A stretch of DNA of 64,000 bases. Source: Annulohypoxylon bovei var. microspora. Its lineage: Eukaryota; Ascomycota; Sordariomycetes; Xylariales; Hypoxylaceae. Below, piece by piece: positions 1 to 12,927 of the stretch (positions within the stretch are counted from its first letter, which is position 1; each line of letters opens with the position of its first letter). Both the position numbers and the translations under genes were made by a program. Under the pieces are notes generated by a model, which saw only the letters and a list, made by a program, of their open reading frames with translations, had not been told where the DNA came from and made no database searches. The DNA lies in contig MU405278.1 in NCBI GenBank assembly GCA_022836615.1, positions 6,492-70,491 on the forward strand. The letters run 5' to 3'.

Positions 1-521
1 GCCCAATCACATCATTACCCCCTTGTACCAGGTATTTTTTTTGTCACACACACTTTTTTTTTTTTTTTTTTTGTTTTTCACCATCTCCCCCCCCCCCCCC
101 CCCCCCCCCCCTCTCCCTCCATGGACACAAAAGAAACGAACAGAAGTTCTGGTATCAAATTTTGGAGTACAAGTAAAAGCATCGCACGTAATCGTACATC
201 GTAACTTTGAAGTAATTATGAGAGACCGTAATAGTTGGCTCTCCCAACCCCTATCCCCTATTCCGCGCAACGCGAAAATTTCGACGAAATGAAACTTTAA
301 ATACCGTAGCATGACAGGGACTAGAAGGAATTAGCTCGATGAACACCAAAAACCAAAAAACCAAAAAAAAATCTAGAAGTACAGCGGAAACGTAAAATGA
401 ACTTACAAGTCGCGTATGCCATCCCGTAACCCCTGAAAATCATACCTACCTACCCACCTAGGTAGGCTCGAAAAGCGCCAACGTAAAAGAGGCAAGATCC
501 CCAACTCCCCCGCACGACCCC
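1..521. other. Left edge: homopolymer runs, no gene
   Basis: No coding region is supported here. The stretch holds a 19-base T run (54-72) followed by a 25-base C run (87-111). Short open frames over these runs translate to poly-Pro or poly-Gly and are artefacts. TACC-type short repeats lie near 441-467. The rest is probably 3' flank of the minus-strand gene that ends at 522. Confidence 0.6.
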
Positions 522-1199
522 TTAGATACAGCTGTACCGCCGGCCCCTGGGCGACAGCGGGTTTTCCCAGTGTCTCAGCATGCGCTGCTGCTCCTTGACC
601 AGGGCCTTGCTGTCCTTGAGGTCCCGCTCGCTGGCGTGGAACAGGCACTTGTACCGCTTGTAGGCGTCGCGCAGGAGGGCGGCCTGGGCCTGCCAGTCGA
701 GCAGGCGCTTGGTCAGGTCGGCGACGGCGTGGGACTCGCTCTTGACGGTCTCGGACAGCACGTCGACGCGGGTCGCCAGGTAGCCCTTCTTCTTCTTCAG
801 GCTCTCGATCTCCGCGTCCTTGCCGTCGACCTCCTTGTTGAGCGCCGCGATGCGCCGCCGGAACCCCGCCGCCGTCTCGCTGTCGACCGAGCGCGAGCGC
901 CGGAGCGACGAGACCTCGTCGACCAGGTGCTGGTTGCTGGTGGACAGGCGCGCGTTCTCCTGGACCGCGGTCTGCAGCTCGGCTTTGAGGGACTGCGCTT
1001 CGCGCGTCAGCGTCTCGTTGCTGCTGGTTAGGTCCTGGTTCTGCTCGACGAGCCCGTTCCACTTCTCGACCGAGACGCCGGCGCAGGTGTCAGAGCAGCG
1101 CGGGTGCGAGCGGTACCGGTGCTCGTGGTGGTGGTGGTGGTGCAGGTTGCGGCCCGACGGGCTGGTCTTGATGATGTACTCGAACATATGCGTCGGCAT
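522..1199 (-). CDS. Coiled-coil hypothetical protein, 225 aa
   Basis: Single-exon reading frame. The N-terminal 50 residues are rich in His, with a run of six His near residues 20-25, and include a Cys pair (CSDTC). From about residue 55 to 205 the protein is a heptad-like, charged helical region full of Glu, Lys, Leu and Gln (for example ENARLSTSNQHLVDEV), as expected for a long parallel coiled coil. There is no catalytic motif, signal peptide or membrane segment. The start at 1199 is the first ATG of the frame; a second ATG follows four codons later. G+C content and third-position GC are much higher than in the flanking DNA. The role is unknown; a scaffold or cytoskeleton-associated role is only an inference. 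A GC-rich frame overlapping it on the same strand is treated as a shadow because it lacks this amphipathic pattern. Confidence 0.65.
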   Translation of the reverse strand: MPTHMFEYIIKTSPSGRNLHHHHHHEHRYRSHPRCSDTCAGVSVEKWNGLVEQNQDLTSSNETLTREAQSLKAELQTAVQENARLSTSNQHLVDEVSSLRRSRSVDSETAAGFRRRIAALNKEVDGKDAEIESLKKKKGYLATRVDVLSETVKSESHAVADLTKRLLDWQAQAALLRDAYKRYKCLFHASERDLKDSKALVKEQQRMLRHWENPLSPRGRRYSCI

Positions 1200-2973
1200 C
1201 GTATCCTTGCAGCTAGCTCGACGATACGCTGCTCAGGCAGTTTACCCGTAGCTGGGTAGAGGTTTGAAGTTTGGTTGATCGGCAGGGCGAGGATGTGATA
1301 TGACTGATGACTGGACGAGCGACGAGCTTGCGTGGTGGAGTAGAGATGCAAGCGTGGGAGCTAATGCTACGGGGGGAAACGAATGAGAGCAGATAGCCAG
1401 GCCAAGCAGGGCTCGACGGGTATGCAAGGGAACTCTTCATTATAAGCAGCAGCTAGCAGCTATAGCAGGCACCGGGTTTGATAGGCCTCCCCCACGAGGC
1501 TATGGTGGGGACCGGGAAGCGAACAGGTGAAGTCTAAAATCTAGGGGTGGGTTGATATCACGAGGCTCAACCGGTGAACCTCATGGCCCCCCTACCTCTG
1601 CAGCCGACAGGGCCTTGATGGAGGGCGGAGATATTCAGTCTATGGATTGATTCACACTCTACTAGCGAAGCACTGTACACAGCGTAAGCGACGGCGCCCG
1701 TCTCGGGCTGATACTTTACTCATCGCGGCCTCAAAGAGGTGGGCTGTATAGCAGATAATAGCGATAGGATTGACCGAAAACGTCATCGGACCTAAGGCGC
1801 CTGAAGACCGGAGGCCCTCAGTTGACTTTGGCTCCTTGTCGTGTCTCAGAAGAGGCTCAGGTCACGAACTGCTTAGCGAGAAACTAAACCGTCAAAACAG
1901 TTCTTAGCTAGCAGGTAGACATGTACGGCATGAGTCTTAATCCGGGGCGGTGAAAACGCCGCAAGAGACATGAAGAGCAAGCCTTAAACATGGCTTGTAG
2001 AAAAAAGGACCAAAACGGGTCGCGAATGAGGTTTTTCAAAACAGGATAGATCCTATCACGATGCGATGGGTGATCTTGGGTAGAAAAACGCGGGCCAGAT
2101 CGATGCGCCCGTTCGCGCATAACCGCGATGCGCTCTAATGCAAGAATATGCAAGCCGCCCAGCCAATTAAGAAGAGTGGAGATAAGAAGAAGGGGGTACG
2201 TACCTGCGTTTACCATGTGCACAGACACCCTCAGCTGACGCATCCATGTCCAAATCGGATCCACCAGGGTGGATAGGCTGATTTATTTCTAGGTCACCAG
2301 CCCCCCTCGACTTTCATGATATGATGCTCGAATCCCCAGGTGTAGAATCCTTCGATCTAAGGATTCTGATGCGGTGACTACCTACCTACTTAGTTTACAT
2401 AAGAGGCCTCACCCTCTCTCCTCGATACTAACCACGTTCGAAGTCAGCCCTTCATTTCGCCGCTCGATAATAGCGTCATCACTCATTCGCGTGCTCATTC
2501 AGATCTAGCTAGGTACCTATTATCTCGCAAACACCGAAAAGCGAACGAAAACTACGGACGATAACGGAGTGTCAGATGAGCGATGACAAAATTACACTTT
2601 TTAAAAACTTCACTTGTTAGCGCCGTGGTCTTTTTCGTGTCTGACATAGGTGGCCCCCTAATTCGGGGACCCTCTTAGGCATCAACAGAACTAAGGACAA
2701 GCGTAGAAAAATATAGCAGAAAATGACTGTTATCTTTATTCGCCAAGAGGATGGACGTACGCCATAACAAACTAACTAGTTAATGTTGAATATACACAGG
2801 GACCAATACTCCCATGATCTCGCTCATTTAGCCATCCGATGTTGGTATCACTGACCCTTATCTCGTAGGTCTTCATACATGGCGAGTACTCCGTGTTCAT
2901 CCACCTTGACAGTACAACAGTACACCTCGACTTCTATAATTTCTTGTTCCTATTCCTATTCCGACTTTCGCGC
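1200..2973. other. Intergenic, about 1.8 kb
   Basis: Upstream region of the coiled-coil gene and downstream region of the aldehyde dehydrogenase gene. A 118-codon open frame on the minus strand (1908-2264) shows no recognisable domain and no supporting structure, so I do not call it. I see no RNA gene here. Confidence 0.5.
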
Positions 2974-4629
2974 TTAGAATATCGGGCCTGCTAACCGGAT
3001 GGATACCGACTTGGTCTCGGTGTAGTTGTAAAGAGCCTCCTCTCCTAGTTCACGACCGATACCACTCTCTCCGAATCCGCCGAACGGTAAAGCGTGGGAT
3101 AGGAGGTTGTAGCTGTTGACCCAGACGGTGCCTGCGCGTAGCTCGTTGCTGACGCGGATGGCGGTGGTGATGTTGGAGGTGTGGACGGCAGCGGCCAATC
3201 CGTAGGCGCTGTCGTTGCCCAGCGCGATGACCTCGTCTTCCGTCTTGAACTTGGCGACGGCAACGACAGGACCGAAGATCTCCTCTTGCATGATCTTCAT
3301 CTTGGAGGTGACGTTGGTGAAGATAGTCGGCTTGATGAAGTAGCCCTTGTCTCCGTGTCGCTCGCCGCCCAGCTCGATTGTGGCACCCTCCTTCTTACCG
3401 TCCTCGATGTATCCCATAATGCGGTCGTATTGCAGCTGGCTGACTTGAGGGCCCTGGAAAGTGCCCTCGTCGAAGGGGTCGCCGACGCTGTTCGCCAGTG
3501 CGCGCTTCTTGAAGGCCTCGATGAACTTCTCGTAGATGCCCTCTTGGACATAGACTCGAGAACCGGCACAGCAGCATTGGCCGTGGTTGAAGTAGATACC
3601 AAAGTTAACCCAGGAGATAGCTTGATCGATGTCCGCATCGTCGAAGACGATGTTAGGCGACTTGCCACCAAGTTCTAGGGTTACCTTCTTGAGGTTAGAT
3701 GAGGCCGCTGCCTTCATGATGGTGCGGCCGACCGCAGTAGAGCCGGTGAAGGCGATCTTGTCGATGTCCATGTGGGTGGACATGGCGGCACCAGCTACCC
3801 TACCGAAACCGGAGAGGATGTTGAGGACTCCGGGAGGGAAACCAGCCTCCTTGACCAAGCTAGCGAAGATAAGAGCGGAAAGAGGCGTCTGCTCAGCAGA
3901 CTTGAGAACAACACAGTTTCCTGTGGCAAGAGCCGGTCCGACCTTCCAGGCCAACATCAACAGGGGGAAGTTCCACGGGATAATTTGACCGCAGACACCG
4001 ACCTGGAAATTGTTAGCATTCTGCTCATCAAAATATATCGTTGGGAATTTTACTCACGGGCTCATGTCTGGTGTAGTGGAAGGATTCGGGGTTAATGTCG
4101 ATGGTTTTACCCTCGATCTTGTCTGCCCAGCCGCCGTAGTATCTGATACAGTTGGCGACAGCGCCGACGTCACCCCTGGACATTGTGATAGACTTGCCAT
4201 TGTCGAGAGATTCGACGGCAGCTAATAGATCTAAGTTCTTCTCTAGAAGGTCGGCGAGTTTGGTCAGGTAGACACCTCGCTGCAGAGGGGTGATAGTTGT
4301 CCTCCACGGGCCGTTGAATGCTTTTCGGGCGGCGGCTACTGCTATGTCGACATCCTTCTCAGTGGCTTCGCACACCTGGGTGATGACTTCCTCCGTAGCA
4401 GGGTTTATGACATCGAATGTCTTCTTGTCAACACCTTCAACCCACTCGTTGTTGATAAACCTAAGCAAGGATCGTATTAGTTAATGGACAAAGAAGGAAA
4501 TTGTGAAGCCGTAGAATCGTCGGCCATTGGTGGGGAGCTAGGCGGAATCTGCTTAGTGCTGACTTACAGTCCGGTAGGTTGCGTAAACTCGCCAGTGATG
4601 GGAGTCTTGAGCTGCACAGAGACAGGCAT
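2974..4629 (-). CDS. aldA: Aldehyde dehydrogenase (AldA-like), 3 exons, 497 aa
   Basis: NAD(P)-dependent oxidation of aldehydes to acids, typically acetaldehyde to acetate in ethanol use and acetyl-CoA supply. Exons by splice logic are 4568-4629, 4058-4460 and 2974-4002. The introns are 107 and 55 nt, start GTAAGT and GTGAGT, and end TTAG and CCAG. Joining gives 497 codons, the usual length of fungal AldA. The first exon encodes MPVSVQLKTPITG and the junction reads GLFINNEW, typical of the family. Seen directly: the VGVCGQIIPWN entry to the NAD-binding part, FTGS (cofactor loop), LELGGKSPN with the general-base Glu near residue 265, and FNHGQCCCAGSR with the catalytic Cys near residue 299. 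There is no obvious mitochondrial presequence, so a cytosolic enzyme is likely. The family is clear; the exact substrate is inferred. Confidence 0.95.
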
Positions 4630-7043
4630 ATTGTATATGATGGGTCGTACTTTCTATATGCAAGGGGTATAAAGAGGAATATGAATCTGCGTCCTGCGTC
4701 GATCTGATGTATTGTGGTATTGAGGTATTGAAGTATTGGTATTGTATGTATGAGATGAGGAGATGGTCGATGGAGGTCAATGTCGGTTTGGGGAGTTATT
4801 ATATGTAGGTCTTGTTCTTCGGAAAAGGGGGGGGGGTTACTCTTTGCCTTTGTATGGCAGGGGTTAGTAGCTCCCCTTCAAAGCTCCCCGATAAAAGGCG
4901 GGGTAATTAGTAGACGGCGTTATTATGTGGCAATAGGAGATATCCAGATACCAAGCCGTTACCCCAAACGACATAGCACCATTGCTTCTCATCGCTTCGT
5001 ACATGATTTAGTTGCTGCAGGTGTGGAACGGAGGATTTCCACTCTCCCGGAAGTATGGGGCTTTCGGGGTAACTAGGGAGGTATTTGCTTTTAGTTTACG
5101 GAGAAGTCTGGAGTCGAAGGAGTTGAAGCTATTGGTTAGATTTTGGTAATGGATCTATCACGACGATAGATTCATTTGCGCAGGTGACTTGCTTCGATGA
5201 AGCACAGACTACTAGGTGGATGGCTAGCTACCTTTATGTCACCAAGTTATGTCATTAAGTGGATAGCCGTTTTAGTGCGACTGTAGATGATGAATTGGCT
5301 TTGGATATCCTCAATGCTTCTTTTTCTCTTTTCTTAGCATCTTACTAGGTGGTGTTTGTTCACAACCCCGCACTTAATATAATAATCAACAAGCGTTTTA
5401 TACGGCCGTATAGTCAGATCTAAGTACGTTATATATAATTATGAAATCATATAACTATACCAAGGTAGTATAAATGTATAAATATGCATCCGTCCATTCT
5501 TAGACGCTCACCGACTTCAATGTTTTGAAATTACAATACATTGTAATCACATCGAATGATGTTTTTGCCACAGTCGTTGACCAGCATACGAAACTGACTG
5601 CATAGGGCCTGGCCTAATGTTCCCCGCAGTGCGGAGGAACTCCAGTTGTGCAGGCGACTTGTCACTCTGGGGCAAAGCAATGGGGATAACGGGGTGAACG
5701 GGGTGCTTACGAACCCTTGAACCAGGCATCCGGGCAAACCCCAGAATGCGAATGTGCAGGTGTGCAGGTGAGCAGGGCAGGTGAGTGAAGCCGCTGCGCC
5801 ATCATGAGTGGTGCCGGCGAGAGAAAGACTCGACGTAGGCAATGCGGACAAATGGAAGACCCATCCAAGAATGAACGGAAGAGGAGCCTCAAAACCCTTG
5901 TCTCACGAAGTTGTTATCGTGTTAACGCCGAGGCTCGAATTGCCTGTTCCGGACACAATTCGTCTAAGTTGTCTTCAATGACCCCTTACTAACGCTGGCT
6001 TACATGCGTCTGTCCTTTTACTGATAGCGTGGGGACAAGCTTAGGATTGGTTCACCTATTGTCAGACGTATGATTACCGTACCCAGACTCAACAAAATGT
6101 GGATGTTGAACATGACCTTGTTACGGACGAAAGGTAAAAACAGTTTACTGTATTCGATAACGAAATCTTATGAAACATGACCGCCGCAGACGCGGGTGGA
6201 ACCATAGAGAGGCGTGTTTCCCTCGACTTTATACCCCACCTTACTATTCTGTCCTTATTTCATCACACTCCTTTCGGCGGAGAGGAAAAACTCATAAATC
6301 GTACATAGTGGCTTCTACTAGGCGCTTAACTGCATGAGTATACGGAGCACGCGCTTGGGTGGATGTGAGTGAGCTTTGACTTCTTCGTTCTTCCTCATAT
6401 CTTTCTTGTCGATTATCAGTTGATTTGAAATCACCTGGACAGATTTCTCTATAGATATCTTGGGCCAATATCTAGGAGGTAGTATACATACTACAAGAAT
6501 CCAATCAATTGAAAATTATATGAAATTGAATGATACTGAATGTCGCCTCGGGTTAGCAAGGAGCGAGCCAAGCCATCCATTGGAAACAACACAGTTCCAA
6601 ATTGTCACGACGTGTCTATTACGGGCAAAAGGACACCGGTGTTGAACCAGTCTAATTGAATATTAAACTAATAGCATGTATGTCTCTTTTAATGTTAGTA
6701 GGTAGTTATATCTAGTTGAACTAGTAACTTAATTAGAGTCAGATTATGTGTGAGTATATTTAATTATTCCACAAACACCAAAACCCATATGAAAAAACAC
6801 AGTGATGGGGCCCTTAATCTGACTCCATTCAATCAACTTTATATACAAAACCTTCCTCCTCAATATTTCAATATGTAATAATTTATACAACTTACTTTAA
6901 ACATACCTATCTAATACTTAATAATTACAACAACATGTATTAAGATATTGCGATGTACTCGACTATATTGATGGCATCTTTGACCGCATGTACAAAGCCC
7001 AACGTGCAGAACTAGTAACTAGTGGGCAAGTAGCGCTTTGGGA
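4630..7043. other. Intergenic, about 2.4 kb
   Basis: Contains the promoter region of the aldehyde dehydrogenase gene and the 3' flank of the NTF2-like gene. Several frames of 60-106 codons occur on both strands near 5.5-6.0 kb, but they overlap one another and have no recognisable content. I see no RNA gene or mobile element. Confidence 0.5.
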
Positions 7044-7535
7044 TTAGACTTGGCTAGACTCTTCCTCCATCTTATATCCTCCCTTGGACATTTCTTCAAT
7101 CACCTTCGCACCTTCAGCTGTATCAATGAATTTAACCACCTGCGAGACTTTCTTTCCATCGTCCGTGAAATTCACAAACCAACATATTTCCATACTCGAC
7201 GGTTCGCTACCGGTGTATTTCATCCAGTGTTCAACGCGCGCGGTACCCTTACGCGCCACCGTGTCGATGGCACTGTCAAGAATCTTGGATCGCGACTCTT
7301 CCATGATAACCATCTCTCGTCCCATGTGTTCTTTTTGCTCGGCAGTGGTCTTCACACCTCCGACAAAGGGGTAATTGGTTATGAAAGTCTCGGGTTTCAC
7401 ATACCACAGGCATTCCGGTGAAACCATTGATACTGGCAAAGACGGATCATCATTGCGCTTGAATGCCTGATGTGAGAGGAATGTGAACAACGTGGATTCC
7501 ATTATGGAGCGGGGATCGTCTGTGGAAGATGACAT
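7044..7535 (-). CDS. NTF2-like / SnoaL-like small protein, 163 aa
   Basis: Single-exon frame with no signal peptide. The length and pattern suggest an NTF2-like cone fold: an N-terminal helix around SIMESTLFTFLSHQAF, then alternating strands including GTARVEHWMKYTGSEPSSM and EICWFVNFTDDGKKV, and a C-terminal helix (FIDTAEGAKVIEEM). Fungal proteins of this kind are common and their substrates are mostly unknown; some are isomerases or dehydratases in secondary metabolism. No partner enzyme lies next to it. The start is the first ATG in the frame and sits about 20 codons before the first predicted helix. The fold assignment is moderate, the function open. Confidence 0.65.
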   Translation of the reverse strand: MSSSTDDPRSIMESTLFTFLSHQAFKRNDDPSLPVSMVSPECLWYVKPETFITNYPFVGGVKTTAEQKEHMGREMVIMEESRSKILDSAIDTVARKGTARVEHWMKYTGSEPSSMEICWFVNFTDDGKKVSQVVKFIDTAEGAKVIEEMSKGGYKMEEESSQV

Positions 7536-8688
7536 GTTTGATGACTAGAATCAACCAGGTAATATAACTGAATAAGTTGACTTGATAGATAACAGTGTTC
7601 TGTAGGTACTAAGACAATGAAAGAGGCTTAATTCGAGGTTACTTCCTGGTAACTAAGAAGACTTTATGGATACCTAGGTAAGTGGTCAGAACTCATCATT
7701 GCTCTTAAATAATACCGGAACTTCCGACAACTCTACATAATAAGCAACACATCATATAACATTCCGTGCCTCAATTTACACCGCGTGGCCTATTAGAACC
7801 GCAAACCGTCGACGCTAAACTCTTACTTCATGGATTCTTAGTGAGGTACAGTGTATATAGCAGATTATACAGTGATATAAACTGCCTTTGTAATATAAAT
7901 TTTAACTAATTTTGGTGAATACCTTTCTGTGTTCTTTTGACAATTAAAAAGATAGTGGAGGGGAACACGGACTCAAGGTGCCACCCGACTATTTCAACTC
8001 TTTCAAATCAAAGACTATACGATAGCTCCCGAACTGGCAACTGACAGCAGTACATGAAGGTCCAAAATAAAAACCACTTTGATTGGTTAAAAAGGTTTAG
8101 TAATCACCATTATTTTACACTAACAAAAAAGGGTTATTTCACGGCGTGATACTGTTAGGTGCTGGTACATGTGGCATGGGCAAAATTAGTATGGGAAAGA
8201 ATGTATCTGATTTTATTGAATTCTAATTGGATGCATCCTTTGGTGTTTTTGTGGGTCACGTACCTGCTGTCAGTTGCCAGTTCGGGAGATACTATACACC
8301 CCGTCTCCCCATATTGTGTAAGTCAACGATTAACAATTCGAGAACCTATTATTGTGGTACCTAAGTATATATGACTAAGACAATTATGGGAAAGTGCCTC
8401 GGACTGATAGATTTAGATTTATTTGGGGAATTAAAGTTCGTAGACTTTTGTGTATCTGGATAGTCTAAATTGTTTGGGGCAAGAATTCAGGGCAATCTTC
8501 TAATCTTATCAGGCGCTTTGACTAAATTTTCGCTGTATCAACTCCAGTTGGTAGAGATTGGAGTAATACACTGAGAGGTACCTCAAGACATACAGCTTAT
8601 TCTACCTTCCTACACCAGCAACTTCTTATTAACTTACCATTGATTCTTAATATCGATGTCCCTATTGTCGCGTAAACCAAGTTGATCG
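7536..8688. other. Divergent intergenic region
   Basis: About 1.15 kb between the minus-strand NTF2-like gene and the plus-strand telobox gene, so it should hold both promoters. It is fairly AT-rich. I see no further gene in it. Confidence 0.5.
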
Positions 8689-11632
8689 ATGGCTGACGTC
8701 GCCGAAGCCATTGCGGCAGCCATGGCTGCTGCCGTGCCGCCGACTAGTAAGTAGTAGTCCAACTTTTGGTTTCTTTCGGCTTCGTAAATACGGCTATAGC
8801 TATCTGTTGTATACCTACTTTCAATCTCGTATTTACTCTCATATATTGTTTGATGATAATTCTACTAACACTATGTCAAAAGGTCCTGACATTAAGGCCG
8901 AGCCGTCGGTCAACGATGTCATGATCCTCGACTCAGCACCCGATCCAGCACCCGAACCACCGCAGTCGCCTGTCAAGAGACAACGAACTCCCGATGACGG
9001 CACCGAACAAACTCGGGACGAAAAGCGACCAAAGATAGAGAGTGAGAGCGCGAATGAGATGGATGAGCTTGCCCTCCTTGTCCAGCAAGCTCAGGCCGAG
9101 GCTATGCAGCAATTTCAACTAGAGCCCGATACAATCGACGGCTTACCATCCCACGAGAACGAACACGGCAACCATATATCCCACGACATGACGGATTTAG
9201 ACGCGATATTTGAACAACAGCAGCATCAACAACAACAAGCACCAACTCCCGTCGAGAATTCCGAACCGCGTCCCGAATCTGTATGGAGCAATCCAAAAGA
9301 CTTTATGCGCCGAAAGCACATTATACCTAGTCTAGGTAGTCTGGTAGGTGTAGCATGGAGAAGTTATTAGCATCGGATAAACTAAGAATTAATAGGCGAT
9401 TGATATCATTACTACTTGGTCCGAGCAGTCTTTAGAGGACACAATCGCGACTCTTAGCGGCGACCCGGACTCGGACATCACCAAGGAATATGTTGTCCTA
9501 AAAGCGACCTTCGATGCGCAGCGAAAACTGCTTTCCGATACGCATACGTTGTTGCATCCCGAACAATTTAACGTCGCTAGTCAAGCTCGAGAGGTCATCA
9601 GAGTAATAAATCTTGCGACAACTTGCGCGAGCGTATTCGGAACTAACGAGCTTGGTTTGGAAGAGATTGACCAGCACTTTTTACGCATCTTCGTACCTGA
9701 GAACCAAGAAGTGTCACGGGATGTTGCCGACGTATATCTGGGCTTAAAAACTCAGCTTTTCCTAGCCGTGTTAGAGGCTGACGGGATGGCTAAGGACCAA
9801 CTTCTGGACGAACTCTTCGTTACGAGACTCGAGAATTCTCTACAAGAGCATCACCCGAATCTCCCGTTGTCGATTGCTGAATATGAATTCATCACAAATG
9901 CGAAAGCGCGAAAAGCTATGCTTTCAAATGAATCCGGCGACCATGACAGTATTCGTATGTTTGTAATGCCTGATTGGTCTAAGAGATACTAACTCTGTCA
10001 TAGAAGCACTGAGCAAACAATTTACGTACGAAGCTTTTCTCGATACTCTTAGTACCTTTCTCAACGACCATATAGAGAGCATCAGAGTTCAAGGTACCGG
10101 GAAGGTGGAAATTACAGCACCACCCGTCGAGGATAACACCCAGAGTGAACATATCGGCCATGGCCTAGATGAGACCTTCGACCTCAACGCTATGATCGCG
10201 GAGGCATCAAGGGCTGCTCAGAGCGCCCTGGAACCCGATGGCGAAGTCTCGAATGGATCTCACGAACTAGACGAATTGTCCGCCTTCCTGGCAGAAAATG
10301 TTTCTAAGGCTGTCGAGCAAGCTAAGGGAAACACCACAGAGCTACCGTCAGCTATTGCATCTGCGGCTGAGAGTGCCTCGAGGGCCACTATGTTGGCTTT
10401 GCAAAGCATCCAACAGAACCAATATCAACCAACGGCTCTTCCCCAATCCACTAGTAAGTCATGCGGTTATGATAATATGAGATATCTGCTAACTAGATTT
10501 AGCCTCAGCTCACTCGACAACAGGTCATAGCAATTATCAACATCAACAACAAGTGCAACAACCTCATCAAGCACAGCAGACTCAGTCGCAACAACAGTAT
10601 TATCACTACCAGCAACATCCTCAAACTGCCGGGGTGCCTGCATATCAAACAACTAATGACAACCTTCCGCCCAATCAGAGCGACTCAACTCCGGCACTAT
10701 ACGAACGTGCGCGGCAGGCGGCAGCGGCACGCTCATCTACCCATGCTCGCCGAGAGGGCTCTCATTCAACTCGTCGACCCTGGAGTCCCGAGGAAGAAAA
10801 GGCGCTTATGATGGGACTTGATATGGTTAAAGGTCCCCATTGGTCGCAAATCTTGTCACTATTTGGTCCCACCGGGTCCATGAGTAAGATTCTCGCGGAC
10901 CGAACTCAGGTTCAATTGAAAGATAAGGCCAGGAACTTGAAATTATTTTTCCTTAAGACGAATTCCGAGATGCCTTACTACCTCCAGTGTGTCACTGGTG
11001 AGCTGAAGACGAGGGCGCCTACTCAAGCCGCCAGGAAAGAGGCCGAGGAGAAGGCGAGACTGAACTCGGAAGAGCAACAGGCTCATATGAACGGGATCTT
11101 GACATTGGCGGGGGGCTTGCAGAACAATGCCATATCAAGACAGAGCCCTTCGACTGCGGTGCCTAGAAGCGCAACGCCTAATCAACCATTGTCTCATCCC
11201 GGCTCACAACCAGGCACACCAAGCTTTACTCAGCAACACATTCAATCATCCGCACCCACACCCACTGCTCTATCACGTCCAGTTATCCCTGCCCCCCAAC
11301 CGGTCAGCCTCCCCACCTTCACATCATCAGCTCAACAACATACATCACCGCCTTCTATTTCACAGGTTGAGCAGCAGACTATTCCTACTACCGCGGTTGC
11401 CACGACCTCTACGGCTGCACCGGCACCGGACCCAGTCGCCACTATGGCACCCATGTCTATGACTCCTCCGGAAACAGATCCTGCAGAAGCAATCGAGTCA
11501 GATGACGATGTCGTTTTAAAACTAAGAGCCGCGCTACTAAGGGAGAGAGAGATAGACGGTACTTACGGGGAAGTTGGTAGTATGTCCTCTAATACCAACT
11601 CGGCTACCTCGACAACCACGGTGTTCCGATAG
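8689..11632 (+). CDS. tbf1: Telomere-repeat-binding factor, TRF homology plus telobox Myb (Tbf1-like), 5 exons, 885 aa
   Basis: DNA-binding protein for TTAGGG-type repeats at telomeres and gene promoters. Exons 8689-8746, 8883-9343, 9396-9954, 10004-10453 and 10503-11632 join to 886 codons including stop. The introns start GTAAGT, GTAGGT, GTATGT and GTAAGT and end AG; three are about 50 nt. Residues 1-19 are Ala-rich. An acidic, nuclear-type tail follows (SPVKRQRTPDD). A helical TRF-homology (dimerisation) region spans roughly residues 160-380, entered at DFMRRKHIIPSLGSL. A Gln-rich linker lies at about 520-550. The Myb domain at about 599-655 has RRPWSPEEEKALMMGL, HWSQIL and the telobox signature VQLKDKARNLK. 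The C-terminal tail is Pro/Ser/Thr-rich. It is Tbf1/TbfA-like by domain order; Taz1-like identity is the alternative. Confidence 0.9.
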
Positions 11633-12927
11633 ATTTAGAACCCGGTTAGGGGCAGCTGATATGAAAACCCCGAGTGGCGGGAACCTTTCTCCAGACAATA
11701 GGACCCGTCCTTGTTCTTTTTTTTTCCTTGGTCAAACTTACGAGACTCATGTCATGCATGATTGATACCCCTGGGTGGTTCTGGCGGTCGCGGTCGCGGT
11801 CGCGGTTTGGAAGGTAAGAGTTGCCGTGGTTTTTTGGTAGGCAGTTTACGCATAGCTAGACAAACATCCGAATTGTTGGAATGTCATTGAATGCATTGAA
11901 TGGAACGTATCGCTGCTTCGGACGAAACGCATAACGAATCGTCCTGGATTGTGTGATACAAGTTCGCCTACGCCCGCCCTATTGGATCGTGACTGTCCCC
12001 CGCGGCGGATGCTTGCGCGCATGCGTCGAGTGGTGTCACCGGGAGGTTTTCTAGAATGTCTTTGCCTAATCGTGACTGTTATTTTAATATGTGGAAGTAA
12101 TTGAACTATGGGCTTCCAATGCTATTAGTGAGGAAATGTCTATGGTAAGTTAATCGTTGTATATTTCCTGCGTCCAATTTTGACTCTTCTATAATAGATT
12201 ACTGCCCAGTATTCCGTGCCCTACATATCCCTCGTTTACTAGAGAAATAGCACGATTCCTCGTCCCAAGGAGATATAACTCGATAGGTAATCAAACCTGA
12301 GATATGTTTCCATCCCTTAGAATATTTGTGTTCGAGAAATCCGACTCTAGAGCCTACAGCAAGACTCATTCTTTGACACACTTTCTCCCTGTCCTAGAGC
12401 ATTATCTAACCGTAGCACGCACGATGCCATCATAGTGTAACAAGCGGCTCTTTAATATGTTAGAGACCGTGGCTTAGAACTTCTCGTGTCTACGGACATG
12501 GCAAGCCGCATAGCGATCTATCACCCAGCCGTCAGCCTTATGGCAACCTTGTGTACCGGGATTCCAAGAGAGCGATAACCTGGGCGCTATACACAACCTG
12601 TTTGATTGTTCCTGGTGGGTGCCTTACGCCTTACCCAGCCCATGCTATTGTCCACGTCATGTCCCGTGTTTGACCACAAAGTCCTCGCTGCTCCCGGTGT
12701 TTGGGCAGCGAGAAGTCACCAAGCCAACTGTTGCCGTCCTCGGAGAGTGGCGTTGAGTCAAAGGAGGGTCGATTGTTTCCAAATATATATGGAAGTCCTC
12801 GGATGTTTCCGACTCTTTCAGTCGACCCGTAGGGCAGAGCCTCTTCCCTCTATATATCTTATTTCGACGGCTCTCGGCTCGAGAACATCTCCCGTACACT
12901 TACCGAATAAGCCAAGGAACAGGAATC
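11633..12927. other. Intergenic, about 1.3 kb
   Basis: 3' flank of the telobox gene and promoter of the Cys-rich gene. A frame at 12606-13037 overlaps the first exon of the Cys-rich gene in another frame and is not supported. A short GGTCGC repeat lies near 11785-11803. Nothing else is recognised. Confidence 0.5.

Noticed and set aside
403..1062. 219-codon minus-strand frame overlapping the coiled-coil gene
   Set aside because: It is Arg/Ala/Pro/Gly-rich, as expected of a shadow frame in GC-rich DNA, whereas the chosen frame shows a clear coiled-coil pattern.
1908..2264. 118-codon minus-strand frame
   Set aside because: No domain, no signal of selection, flanked by non-coding DNA; likely chance.
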